Shown: piece after piece, positions 25,210 to 33,313 of the stretch
How positions within the stretch are numbered: the stretch's first letter is position 1
Layout of the letters: the number at the start of each line of letters is the position of its first letter
NCBI RefSeq assembly: GCF_008017545.1
Contig: NZ_VRTZ01000002.1
Span: 558,001 to 622,000 of the forward strand
Reading direction: 5' to 3'
DNA length: 64,000 bases
Origin: Homoserinibacter sp. GY 40078
GTDB lineage: Bacteria; Actinomycetota; Actinomycetes; Actinomycetales; Microbacteriaceae
The notes under the pieces: model-generated
The model's input: only the letters and a program-made list of their open reading frames with translations
Databases searched by the model: none
Told to the model about the DNA's origin: nothing
Translations under genes and position numbers: made by a program

Positions 25210-25926
25210 ATGCGTTTCGTTCTGATTCACGGTTCCTGGCACGACGGCTCGGGCTGGGACGGCGTGCGCGCCGCTCTCGAACGTGACGGTCACGAGGTCC
25301 ACACGCCCACACTTCCGGGCAATGGGGCGGGTGGGGATCCGACCGTCACCATGAGCGAGACCGTGCAGGCGGTGGTCGACCTCTTCGAGAACCTCGACCT
25401 GCGCGACGTTGTTCTCGTCGGCCACAGCTTCGGCGGCGCGGTCGTGCAGCTCGCGGCGCTCCGGGTTGCGGATCGCCTCCGCCGCATGGTCTTCCACAAC
25501 GCCTACGTCATCGCCGATGGGCAGGCGGTGTTCTCGTATGTGCCCGAGTCGATCGCGGGAGCCTTCACCGCCCTCGCCTCGCCCGACGGCACGCTGTCGC
25601 TGCCGTATGCGTACTTCCGTGACCACCTCATCAACGATGCGGACGCCGAGACGGCCACAGCCGCCTTCGCGCAGATGTCGCCCGAGCCTCTCGGGCGCTC
25701 GGCCGAGCCGCTCGACCTCGCGGGCTTCGCCGAGCTGCCCGTGCCGCGCTCCTACCTCTACGCGACCGACGACAACGTCTTCCCCGCGCACGAGTTCAGC
25801 TGGCACCCCGGCATGTCGCAGCGTCTGGGGGACTTCCGGCTGGTGCAGCTGCCCGGATCCCACGAGTTGCTCTTCTCGGATCCCGAGGCTCTCGCCGTCG
25901 GTATCGTGGCCGCCGGCCGTGACTGA
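25210..25926 (+). CDS. Alpha/beta hydrolase
   Basis: A 238-residue serine hydrolase of the alpha/beta fold. Oxyanion-side HGSWHDGSGW at 7-16, nucleophile Ser73 in GHSFGG, and the catalytic histidine in LPGSHELLF near the C-terminus, as in the AB_hydrolase_6 esterases. A textbook AAGGAGG lies 5 nt before the ATG at 25210, with a TACGGT -10 just upstream. The following amidase gene overlaps it, so both may act on the same ester/amide substrate, which is not known. Confidence 0.85.
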   Translation: MRFVLIHGSWHDGSGWDGVRAALERDGHEVHTPTLPGNGAGGDPTVTMSETVQAVVDLFENLDLRDVVLVGHSFGGAVVQLAALRVADRLRRMVFHNAYVIADGQAVFSYVPESIAGAFTALASPDGTLSLPYAYFRDHLINDADAETATAAFAQMSPEPLGRSAEPLDLAGFAELPVPRSYLYATDDNVFPAHEFSWHPGMSQRLGDFRLVQLPGSHELLFSDPEALAVGIVAAGRD

Positions 25927-27274
25927 GCCGGGGATCCTCGAGCTCTCGCTCGCCGAGATCGCGGCGGCGGTTCGCGCCGGGGAGGCGGATGGGCGCGAGC
26001 TGGCATCCGTCGCGCGCGAGCGCATCGCACGCAGCCGGACCGGAGCCGTGGTCGGACGGCTGGTCGAGCCCGTCGTGTCCTCGTCGGGCCCGCTCGCCGG
26101 GATCCCCACGCTGTTGAAGGATCTCCAGGCCGATGCCGCGGATCTCCCGCTCGTCCGAGGCAGTCGTGCGTTCGCCGAGGCGACCCCGCGTGGCGACTCC
26201 ACGCTCGTCGCCCGACTGCGATCGGCGGGGGCGTCGATCCTGGGGCGCACCAACACCCCCGAGTTCGGTCTGAACCTGACGACCGAGCCGCTCCAGTGGG
26301 GGCCGACCCGCAATCCGGTGGATCCGCAGCGATCCGCCGGTGGATCGAGCGGAGGCGCCGCGGCCGCCGTCGCCGAGGGGCTCGTGCCTTTTGCTCACGC
26401 GACCGACTCGGGAGGATCGATCCGCATCCCCTCGGCGTGGTGCGGCGTCGTCGGCTTCAAGCCGTCCCGCGGGGCTATCCCTGCGGGGCCCTATCGGCTG
26501 GATGACTGGCAGGGGATGAGCCACGAGTTCGCGATCACGCGCACGGTCGCAGACGCGGCGTATCTGTTCCGCGTGGTCCGCGGGCCGGCGCCCGGGGAGT
26601 GGCAGCCGCCGGTCGCGGAGCTTCCCGGGAGCATGAGGTCCCGGGTCGGCGTCGTCGTTTCCTCACCGGTCGGCGAGGTCGACCCGGTCTGGGCAGGCGC
26701 GGCTGCGGCCGCCGCGACGACGCTGCGCGATCGGGGCCACGAGATCGTTGAGCTGGGGCCGGTCGGCTGCGCGACGCGCATCGGGCCGGTCTTCGGTCGG
26801 GTCGTGGCGGCGCATCTTGCCCGGCTGCTTCCGGATCCGAGCCGCGATCGGCTGCTGGAACCGGCGGTCGCTGAGGTGGTCCAGCTCGGGCGGTCGATGT
26901 CGGCGGCGCAGTTCATCGAGACCGTCGACGAACTCCACGACCTGGGACGAGAGCTGGCGGACGGCTTCGCCGACGTCGATCTCGTGCTCAGCCCGACGAC
27001 CGCCGTGGGGGCACCGGCGATCGGCGAGGTCCGCACGGACCGTCCGTCGGTCGAGCTGTTCCGCGACATCTTCCGGATCTCGCCGTTCGCGGCCATGTTC
27101 AACGTGACGGGTGGGCCCGCGATCAGCGTGCCGTGGGGGAGAGGCCCGGATGGCATGCCCGTCGGCGTGCAGCTCGGGGCCGCGCCGGGTCAGGACGCGC
27201 GCGTGCTGTCGGTTGCCTTGGAGATCGAAGACGCCGCGGCGGCGGCCGGCCACTCGCGCGCGAGCAGGCCATAG
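25919..27274 (+). CDS. Amidase (amidase signature family)
   Basis: Hydrolyses a carboxamide. 451 residues with the complete Ser-cisSer-Lys triad: Lys67 (TLLKDLQA), the cis-serine in [12 protein letters not shown] (about 143-144) and the nucleophile Ser167 in [11 protein letters not shown]. The GTG start overlaps the hydrolase stop by 8 nt, indicating translational coupling. Not GatA: no gatB or gatC is adjacent. The last 85 nt overlap a convergent acetyltransferase gene on the other strand, which is unusual. Confidence 0.88.
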   Translation: MTEPGILELSLAEIAAAVRAGEADGRELASVARERIARSRTGAVVGRLVEPVVSSSGPLAGIPTLLKDLQADAADLPLVRGSRAFAEATPRGDSTLVARLRSAGASILGRTNTPEFGLNLTTEPLQWGPTRNPVDPQRSAGGSSGGAAAAVAEGLVPFAHATDSGGSIRIPSAWCGVVGFKPSRGAIPAGPYRLDDWQGMSHEFAITRTVADAAYLFRVVRGPAPGEWQPPVAELPGSMRSRVGVVVSSPVGEVDPVWAGAAAAAATTLRDRGHEIVELGPVGCATRIGPVFGRVVAAHLARLLPDPSRDRLLEPAVAEVVQLGRSMSAAQFIETVDELHDLGRELADGFADVDLVLSPTTAVGAPAIGEVRTDRPSVELFRDIFRISPFAAMFNVTGGPAISVPWGRGPDGMPVGVQLGAAPGQDARVLSVALEIEDAAAAAGHSRASRP

Positions 27275-27834
27275 TCGAGCTCGTCGCCCCAGCGGCCCGC
27301 GAACCAGGTGTTCTCAACCAGGTGGGCCTCCAGGCGCATGCCCACGCGCTCGGCGAGCTGGGCGGACGCGCGGTTCTCGGCGTCGATGCGCGCGACGACG
27401 CGACGGATGCCGTAGATCCGGAATGCCGCGTCGACGAGCGCTGTCACCGCCTCGGTGGCGTACCCCTGGCCAGTGGCGCCGGGATGCAGCACCCATCCGA
27501 TCTCGACGCTGCCGTTCTGCTCGTCGAGATGGAAGAGCACCAGGTCACCGATCAGCTGGTCGTCCGATGCGCGGAAGATCCCCACCGGGATGCCTCCGTT
27601 CTCGCCGAGGAGAGTCGACGATCCGAGAATGTGGCCGATGCGCGCCCGGATGTCGTCTGCGCTCTGCGGCGGGAACGGCAGGTACCGGCACACTTCCGGG
27701 TCCCCGCGGTATGCGACCATCCGGTCCACGTCATCGTCGATGAGCGGGCGCAGGACAAGGCGCTCGGTCTCGATGCGCAGCTGCTGCGGAGCGGGCGGCA
27801 GGGCGAACGGCGACGGCGGGTGTGGGGAGCTCAT
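27190..27834 (-). CDS. GNAT family N-acetyltransferase
   Basis: 214 residues of the RimJ/RimL type: RLVLRPLIDDDVDRM at the N-terminus, HPGATGQGYATEAVTALVD as the acetyl-CoA pyrophosphate loop, and GMRLEAHLVENTWFAGRWGD at the end. It is the last gene of the minus-strand operon nadE-lysoplasmalogenase-panB-DUF72-GNAT, its start overlapping the DUF72 stop by 4 nt. The final about 28 codons ([18 protein letters not shown]) are antisense to the amidase 3' end and look like a low-complexity tail rather than part of the fold. Substrate unknown. Confidence 0.88.
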   Translation of the reverse strand: MSSPHPPSPFALPPAPQQLRIETERLVLRPLIDDDVDRMVAYRGDPEVCRYLPFPPQSADDIRARIGHILGSSTLLGENGGIPVGIFRASDDQLIGDLVLFHLDEQNGSVEIGWVLHPGATGQGYATEAVTALVDAAFRIYGIRRVVARIDAENRASAQLAERVGMRLEAHLVENTWFAGRWGDELDYGLLAREWPAAAAASSISKATDSTRAS

Positions 27835-28646
27835 CGTGCGAGCCTTTCGTTGAGAGCCATCGCGTCGTACGGTGCGCGGACCTTCTGATCGTTGTCGAAG
27901 TAGACGTACACATCGCGATCGCGGTCGAGATTATCGCGCACCCACTCCTCCCATTCGGCGAGGGAGGGCTCGTCGTAGCCGGAGGTGTAGATCTCTTCGT
28001 CGCCGTGCAGCCGCGCATAGACGAAGTCGGCCGTGATCCAGTCGAGTCGTGGCCAGCGGCCGGCATTGTCGCCGAGCACCACCGCGACCCGCGCCTCGGC
28101 CGCCTGGTCGGCGAACTGCTGGTCGTCGAAGCTGAACGCCCGGGGCTCGAGCGCGTGCCGGACCGGCCGATTCGCGTCGATCTCGAGATGTTCGCGACCC
28201 GACATGCGCTCGCTCCTGCCCTTCGCGATCTCAAGCGCGGTCGCCGTGTCGTGTGGCAGCAGGTCGAGGAAGCGGCCGACGACCTCCGGGTCGTATTCGA
28301 GGCTGGGTGGCAGCTGCCAGAGGATCGGCCCGAGCTTGGGTCCGAGCGCGAGGATCCCGGATGCCAGGAAGTTCGCGAGGGGCTCCTCGACATCCTGCAG
28401 GCGGCGGATGTGCGTCATGAACCGGGGCGCCTTGACCGCGAAGACGAATCCGTCGGGCGTCTCGTCGCGCCACTTCGTCCAACTGCTGGGCTTCTGTAGT
28501 GAGTAGAACGATCCGTTCAGCTCGATCGAGGTCACCTTCTCGGCCGCGTAACGCAGTTCATCGGCCTGTCGAAGGCCACGTGGATAGAACTCGCCGCGCC
28601 ACGGGGCGTAGGTCCACCCCGACATCCCCACGCGTGCCTCCGGCAT
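27831..28646 (-). CDS. DUF72 family protein
   Basis: 271 residues, TIM-barrel-like family of unknown function. It begins RVGMSGWTYAPWRGEFYP and contains FVFAVKAPRFMTHIRRL, LWQLPPSLEYD and VYVYFDNDQ, the conserved DUF72 positions. The ATG start at 28644-28646 has GGGAGGA seven bases upstream. It lies in the nadE-panB operon. Confidence 0.85.
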   Translation of the reverse strand: MPEARVGMSGWTYAPWRGEFYPRGLRQADELRYAAEKVTSIELNGSFYSLQKPSSWTKWRDETPDGFVFAVKAPRFMTHIRRLQDVEEPLANFLASGILALGPKLGPILWQLPPSLEYDPEVVGRFLDLLPHDTATALEIAKGRSERMSGREHLEIDANRPVRHALEPRAFSFDDQQFADQAAEARVAVVLGDNAGRWPRLDWITADFVYARLHGDEEIYTSGYDEPSLAEWEEWVRDNLDRDRDVYVYFDNDQKVRAPYDAMALNERLAR

Positions 28647-28684
28647 CGGATCGTCCTCCCGTGGCAGCGTCGCGGCCCTGCGCG

Positions 28685-29500
28685 TCAGTCGTCGTAGGAG
28701 TGCTCGGGGCCGGGATAGGCACCGGCGGCGACGTCCGCGGTCCAGGCGCGCGCTGCGGCGTCGAGGACCCCGGCGAGGTCGGCGTACTTCTTGACGAACT
28801 TGGGGATACGGCCGGTGGTGAGTCCCGCCCAGTCGGTCCAGACGAGCAGCTGCCCGTCTGTGTGGGGGCCGGCACCGACCGAGATCGTCGGGATCGTGAG
28901 CTGCTCGGTCACCTGCTTCGCGGCCTCGGCGGGCACCATCTCGAGGACCACCGCGAAGGCACCCGCATCTTGGACGGCACGGGCGTCCGCGAGGAGCTGC
29001 TCTACCCGCTCGCCCCGCCCCTGGATGACGTGGCCGCCGAGCTGATGCTCGCTCTGCGGCGTGAAGCCGATATGTGCCATCACGGGAATACCTGCGGATA
29101 CGATCCTGCGGATCTGCTCCGCCGACCGCACGCCGCCTTCGAGCTTGACGGCGTGGGCTCCTGTCTCCTTCATGAACCGGAATGCGGTGTGGAGCGCCTC
29201 ATCGGGGCCTGTCTCGTAGGAGCCGAACGGCATGTCGGCGACCACGAACGCACGCTGGACTGCACCCGCGACCGCGCGCGTGAGCGGGATGAGTTCGTCG
29301 ATCGTGACCGGGATCGTCGTGTCGTAGCCCAGCACGTTGTTGCCCGCGGAGTCGCCGACGAGGAGGAAGTCGATGCCTGCACGGTCGAAGATCGCGGCCG
29401 TCAGCTGGTCGTAACTCGTGAGGCCGGTGATCTTGATCCCATTGGCCTTGGCGTTCTGGAAATGCCGGGTGCGGACTCGCTTGACGACCTCGACTGCCAT
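28685..29500 (-). CDS. panB: 3-methyl-2-oxobutanoate hydroxymethyltransferase (PanB)
   Basis: First committed step of pantothenate synthesis: transfers a hydroxymethyl group from methylenetetrahydrofolate to 2-oxoisovalerate. 271 residues, family length. Landmarks are [30 protein letters not shown] with the metal Asp, DMPFGSYE, and KLEGG with the substrate lysine/glutamate. ATG start with TAGACT 6 nt upstream, so it probably has its own leaderless promoter although it also lies 9 nt behind the lysoplasmalogenase gene. Confidence 0.95.
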   Translation of the reverse strand: MAVEVVKRVRTRHFQNAKANGIKITGLTSYDQLTAAIFDRAGIDFLLVGDSAGNNVLGYDTTIPVTIDELIPLTRAVAGAVQRAFVVADMPFGSYETGPDEALHTAFRFMKETGAHAVKLEGGVRSAEQIRRIVSAGIPVMAHIGFTPQSEHQLGGHVIQGRGERVEQLLADARAVQDAGAFAVVLEMVPAEAAKQVTEQLTIPTISVGAGPHTDGQLLVWTDWAGLTTGRIPKFVKKYADLAGVLDAAARAWTADVAAGAYPGPEHSYDD

Positions 29501-29506
29501 TGCGTC

Positions 29507-29512
29507 AGTCTA
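29507..29512 (-). promoter_or_regulatory. -10 element of panB (leaderless)
   Basis: TAGACT on the minus strand, 6 nt from the ATG at 29500; it overlaps the lysoplasmalogenase stop codon. Confidence 0.4.
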
Positions 29513-30199
29513 GGCCGGTGCCCCGACCGCTGCTCGGCGGGGTACCCGCGGGACGCTCGTGCGCATCACGCCGAGAGCGATACAGAACTGCGCGCCCAGG
29601 TAGAGACCCATGATGATGACGTCCTCGGGGGGCGTCTGGAACAGCGGCGTGAAGAGTCGGAAGGCGAGAAGCGAGTCGCTCGCGACGAAGAGCGCGCCGC
29701 CGATCGTCGTGAGCGCGTTGCCGCGAGATGCCGAAGTGGCCATATATCCGAGCACCGCGCCGTAGATCCCGACGATCGGTGCGAGCTCGCCGAGGTAGGG
29801 CCAGAGCGCGAGGAGCAGGCCGGCGAACCAGGGGATGAGACCGACGGTCCACCACGACGGACGACGGAGGAAAGCGAGGTGGAACAGGACGATGTAGGCG
29901 ACATGCGCAGCCAGGAAGAAGCTGAGCCCGAGCACGAAGAAGGGCAGCATGACGTCTCCCAGCCAGGAGAGCGCGAGTGCCGCGACGAGCAGGGCGAGCA
30001 CGGGCCCACTGATGCGCCGACGGGTCACGATCAACCACAGCACGACGCCGAGCAGCAGGGCGGGCATCGTGAGTCCCTTGGTCCAGCGGTCCAGCTCCAC
30101 GATGCCCATGAGCTTGACCGTGAGATGGAACACCGAGACGGCGACGAATGGAAGGAAGGCGATGGCGGCGATGGCGGGTCGTGCGCCGACGCGGCTCAT
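29510..30199 (-). CDS. YhhN-family lysoplasmalogenase-like membrane protein
   Basis: 229 residues with about eight hydrophobic helices. The motifs SWLGDVMLPFF, LAAHVAYIVLF and ALFVASDSLLAF (the last two with conserved His and Asp) are those of the YhhN/TMEM86 family, whose animal member hydrolyses the vinyl-ether bond of lysoplasmalogens. The bacterial role is less clear. The ATG at 30197-30199 overlaps the nadE stop by 4 nt; longer open frame upstream is antisense and lacks homology. Confidence 0.8.
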   Translation of the reverse strand: MSRVGARPAIAAIAFLPFVAVSVFHLTVKLMGIVELDRWTKGLTMPALLLGVVLWLIVTRRRISGPVLALLVAALALSWLGDVMLPFFVLGLSFFLAAHVAYIVLFHLAFLRRPSWWTVGLIPWFAGLLLALWPYLGELAPIVGIYGAVLGYMATSASRGNALTTIGGALFVASDSLLAFRLFTPLFQTPPEDVIIMGLYLGAQFCIALGVMRTSVPRVPRRAAVGAPA

Positions 30200-31929
30200 C
30201 CGATCGTCCGAGACGTGATGGGGAGGCGGCGGTCGCGGCCGAAGGCCATCCCCGAGATCTTCGGTCCGATCGCCCCCTGGCGACGCTTCCACTCCGAGCG
30301 ATCGACCAGCCCGGCGACGAAGTCCACGACCTCAGCGTCATAGCCGCGGGCGGTGATGTCGGCGCGGCCGAGACGCTCGGTGATGTAGAGCTCGAGGATC
30401 GCGTCGAGCAGCGGATACGGCGGAAGCGTGTCCTGATCGGTCTGATCGGGTCTCAGCTCGGCACTCGGCGGCTTGCTGATGGAGTTCTCCGGAATCGGGG
30501 GAGTCTCGCCGTGTGAGGCGGCGTACTCATTGCGCCAGCGCGCGAGCTCCCAGACGAGCATCTTCGGAACGTCCTTGATGGGTGCGAAGCCGCCAGCGGA
30601 GTCGCCGTAGATCGTCGAATAGCCGACCGCGAGCTCCGTCTTGTTCCCTGTGGTGAGCACCAGGTGACCGTGTGAGTTGGACGCGGCCATCAGGATGATG
30701 CCGCGGATGCGCGCCTGCAGGTTCTCCGCGGCGACCCCCGCGAGCCCGAGCTGCTCTTCGATCGGGGCGACGAGACCGGCGATCGGCTCCACGGTGTAGT
30801 GGAGCCCGATCCTCTCGGCGAGCTCGTCGGCGTCCGTCTTCGACCCCTCGGAACTCCACCGGCTCGGCATGCTCACGCCGTGCACGCGATCTGCGCCGAT
30901 TGCATCGGCGGCGAGCGCCGCGCACACGGACGAGTCGATTCCTCCCGAGAGTCCGAGTACGACGCTCGGGAACCGGTTCTTCTCGACGTAGTCGCGAAGG
31001 CCCAGCACGAGCGCATCCCAGAGCTGTTGGCGATCGTCCGGAAGCTCGACGATGTCCGGAGCGAGCCGACGGGGACCTGTGGGTTCGTGGGTGTCGATGC
31101 GGACCCGGCGGACCGCGGGCAGCTCGAGCTCGCCCTCCGCGGCGTCCGGATCGACGTCGACGATGAGCAGGTGCTCGCGGAATTGGGGTGCGCGCGCAAG
31201 GATCCGGCCGTCTTCGTCGACGACGACGCTGTCGCCGTCGAACACGAGGTCGTCCTGCCCGCCCACGATGTTGACGTAGGCCACGATCGTGCTGGTCTCG
31301 GTGGCGCGCCGCGTCACGAGCGGGAGTCGCACCTCGTCCTTGTCGCGCTCGAACGGCGACGCGTTGATCACGAGCAGCAGGCCGGCCTCCGCGTCGAGCA
31401 CCCGGCCCACCGGTCCGCCGTCACGCCACAGGTCCTCGCAGATGATGAGTGCGACATCCGCACCGCGCATGCGCAGCACGAGCAGCTCGTCACCGGGGAT
31501 GAAGACGCGGTACTCGTCGAACACCGAGTAGTTCGGCAGGTGGTGCTTCGCGTACCGCGCGACCACTTCGCCACGATGGAGAACGGATGCGCAATTCTGT
31601 GCGATCGCGGTGGGCGCGTTGCTCGTACCGAGGAGGCGCGGTTCGAACGGGCCGTCGGCATGTCCGACGACCACGACGAGTTCGCCGAGGCCTTCCTCCT
31701 GAAGCTGCCTCGCCAGCTCCGGCACCGCATCCGCGGATGCGCGCAGGAAGCTGGGCTGCGCGGCGAGATCCTCGATCGGGTAGCCCGTGAGCGCCATCTC
31801 ACCGGTGGCGAGCAGGTCCGCACCGGCGAGGTGCGCCTCCCGCGCCGCAGCGACGATGAGGGCGGCGTTTCCCGGGAGGTCGCCGACGACCGGGTTGGAC
31901 TGGGCCAGTGCCAATCGCAGACGAGGCAT
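30196..31929 (-). CDS. nadE: Glutamine-dependent NAD+ synthetase
   Basis: Converts deamido-NAD to NAD with ATP, using ammonia released from glutamine. 577 residues in two domains: an N-terminal nitrilase-type glutaminase with the triad Glu44 (ATGEMALTGY), Lys128 (YAKHHLPNY) and Cys164 (IICEDLWRD), and a C-terminal synthetase with the PP-loop LSGGIDSS. ATG at 31927-31929 with TAGGCT six bases upstream. First gene of the five-gene minus-strand operon; divergent from glnA2. Confidence 0.95.
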   Translation of the reverse strand: MPRLRLALAQSNPVVGDLPGNAALIVAAAREAHLAGADLLATGEMALTGYPIEDLAAQPSFLRASADAVPELARQLQEEGLGELVVVVGHADGPFEPRLLGTSNAPTAIAQNCASVLHRGEVVARYAKHHLPNYSVFDEYRVFIPGDELLVLRMRGADVALIICEDLWRDGGPVGRVLDAEAGLLLVINASPFERDKDEVRLPLVTRRATETSTIVAYVNIVGGQDDLVFDGDSVVVDEDGRILARAPQFREHLLIVDVDPDAAEGELELPAVRRVRIDTHEPTGPRRLAPDIVELPDDRQQLWDALVLGLRDYVEKNRFPSVVLGLSGGIDSSVCAALAADAIGADRVHGVSMPSRWSSEGSKTDADELAERIGLHYTVEPIAGLVAPIEEQLGLAGVAAENLQARIRGIILMAASNSHGHLVLTTGNKTELAVGYSTIYGDSAGGFAPIKDVPKMLVWELARWRNEYAASHGETPPIPENSISKPPSAELRPDQTDQDTLPPYPLLDAILELYITERLGRADITARGYDAEVVDFVAGLVDRSEWKRRQGAIGPKISGMAFGRDRRLPITSRTIG

Positions 31930-31935
31930 GGCGAT

Positions 31936-31941
31936 AGCCTA
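31936..31941 (-). promoter_or_regulatory. -10 element of nadE (leaderless)
   Basis: TAGGCT on the minus strand, 6 nt from the ATG at 31929. Confidence 0.45.
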
Positions 31942-31975
31942 GGACGAGCGCGGATGCGTCGAGGAGGAGACCCGT

Positions 31976-33313
31976 ATGGACAAGCAGCGAGACTTCGTTC
32001 TTCGCACCATCGAGGAGCGCGGAGTGAAGTTCGTGCGGCTGTGGTTCACGGACGTCGTGGGCACGCTGAAGTCCGTGGCCCTCGCTCCCGCCGAGGTCGA
32101 GGGTGCCTTCTCCGAAGGCGTCGGCATCGACGGCTCGGCCATCGAGGGACTGACGCGCGCGTCGGAGGCCGACGTGCTCGCGCATCCCGATCCCACCACG
32201 TTCCAGATTCTGCCCTGGCGGGGCGAGGTCGACCCGACCGCGCGCATGTTCTGCGACATCACGACCCCTGATGGTCAGCCGGCGGTCGCCGACCCGAGGA
32301 ACGTGCTGAAGCGCACCCTCGCGAAGGCCGCCGATCGCGGGTTCACGTTCTACACGCATCCGGAGATCGAGTTCTACCTGCTGCAGTCGAGCAAGCTGAA
32401 GAACGGTCGGCCTGTGCCTGTCGACTCCGCGGGCTACTTCGACAACGTTCCCGGCGGGACCGCACACGACTTCCGGCGCCGAAGCGTGCGCATGCTGGAG
32501 GACCTCGGCATCTCGGTCGAGTTCAGCCATCACGAGGCCGGGCCGGGTCAGAACGAGATCGATCTGCGCTACGCGGACGCGCTCACGACTGCCGACAACA
32601 TCATGACCTTCCGCACCGTCGTGAAGGAGGTCGCGATCGAGCAGGGCTCGTACGCGACGTTCATGCCGAAGCCGTTCTCGGAGCACCCCGGATCGGGCAT
32701 GCACACGCACGTGTCGCTCTTCGAGGGCGACGCCAACGCCTTCTTCGACGCGGGCAACGAGTACCAGCTGTCGCAGATCGGTCGTCAGTTCGTCGCCGGA
32801 CTGCTCCGCCACGCGCCGGAGATCACGGCGGTGACGAACCAGTTCGTGAACTCGTACAAGCGGCTCTGGGGCGGTGACGAGGCCCCGAGCTACGTCACCT
32901 GGGGGCACAACAACCGTTCCGCGCTCGTTCGTGTGCCGCTCTACAAGCCCGGCAAGGGGCAGAGCGCGCGTGTCGAGTACCGCGCCATCGACTCGGCGGC
33001 GAACCCGTACCTCAGCTTCTCGCTCATCCTCGCCGCCGGCCTCAAGGGCATCGAAGAGGGCTACGAGCTGCCCGCCGAGGCTGACGCCGATGTGTTCGAC
33101 ATGTCGGGTGCCGAGCGCCGCGCGCTCGGGTACGGCGCACTTCCGTCGAGCCTCGATCGCGCGCTGCTCATCATGGAGGAGAGCGAGCTCGTCGCCGAGA
33201 CCCTCGGCGAGCAGGTGTTCAACTACGTCCTGCTCAACAAGCGGCGCGAGTGGGCGGGCTACCGCTCGCAGGTGACGCCGTTCGAGCTGGAAGCGAACCT
33301 GGAGGCGCTCTGA
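31976..33313 (+). CDS. glnA2: Glutamine synthetase, GlnA2-like
   Basis: Type I-beta-like glutamine synthetase family protein, 445 residues (shorter than GlnA1). Active-site segments are present: FYTHPEIEFYLL, GPGQNEIDLRYADAL, GSGMHTHVSLFEG, NSYKRLWGG and RVEYRAIDSAANPYL. At the position where GlnA1 has the adenylylated tyrosine (DLYELPPEE) this protein has DVFDMSGAE, that is phenylalanine. ATG with GAGGAGGAGA upstream. Directly followed by glnE, as in mycobacteria. Some GlnA2-type proteins act on gamma-glutamyl-polyamines rather than ammonia; sequence alone does not decide. Confidence 0.9.
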   Translation: MDKQRDFVLRTIEERGVKFVRLWFTDVVGTLKSVALAPAEVEGAFSEGVGIDGSAIEGLTRASEADVLAHPDPTTFQILPWRGEVDPTARMFCDITTPDGQPAVADPRNVLKRTLAKAADRGFTFYTHPEIEFYLLQSSKLKNGRPVPVDSAGYFDNVPGGTAHDFRRRSVRMLEDLGISVEFSHHEAGPGQNEIDLRYADALTTADNIMTFRTVVKEVAIEQGSYATFMPKPFSEHPGSGMHTHVSLFEGDANAFFDAGNEYQLSQIGRQFVAGLLRHAPEITAVTNQFVNSYKRLWGGDEAPSYVTWGHNNRSALVRVPLYKPGKGQSARVEYRAIDSAANPYLSFSLILAAGLKGIEEGYELPAEADADVFDMSGAERRALGYGALPSSLDRALLIMEESELVAETLGEQVFNYVLLNKRREWAGYRSQVTPFELEANLEAL

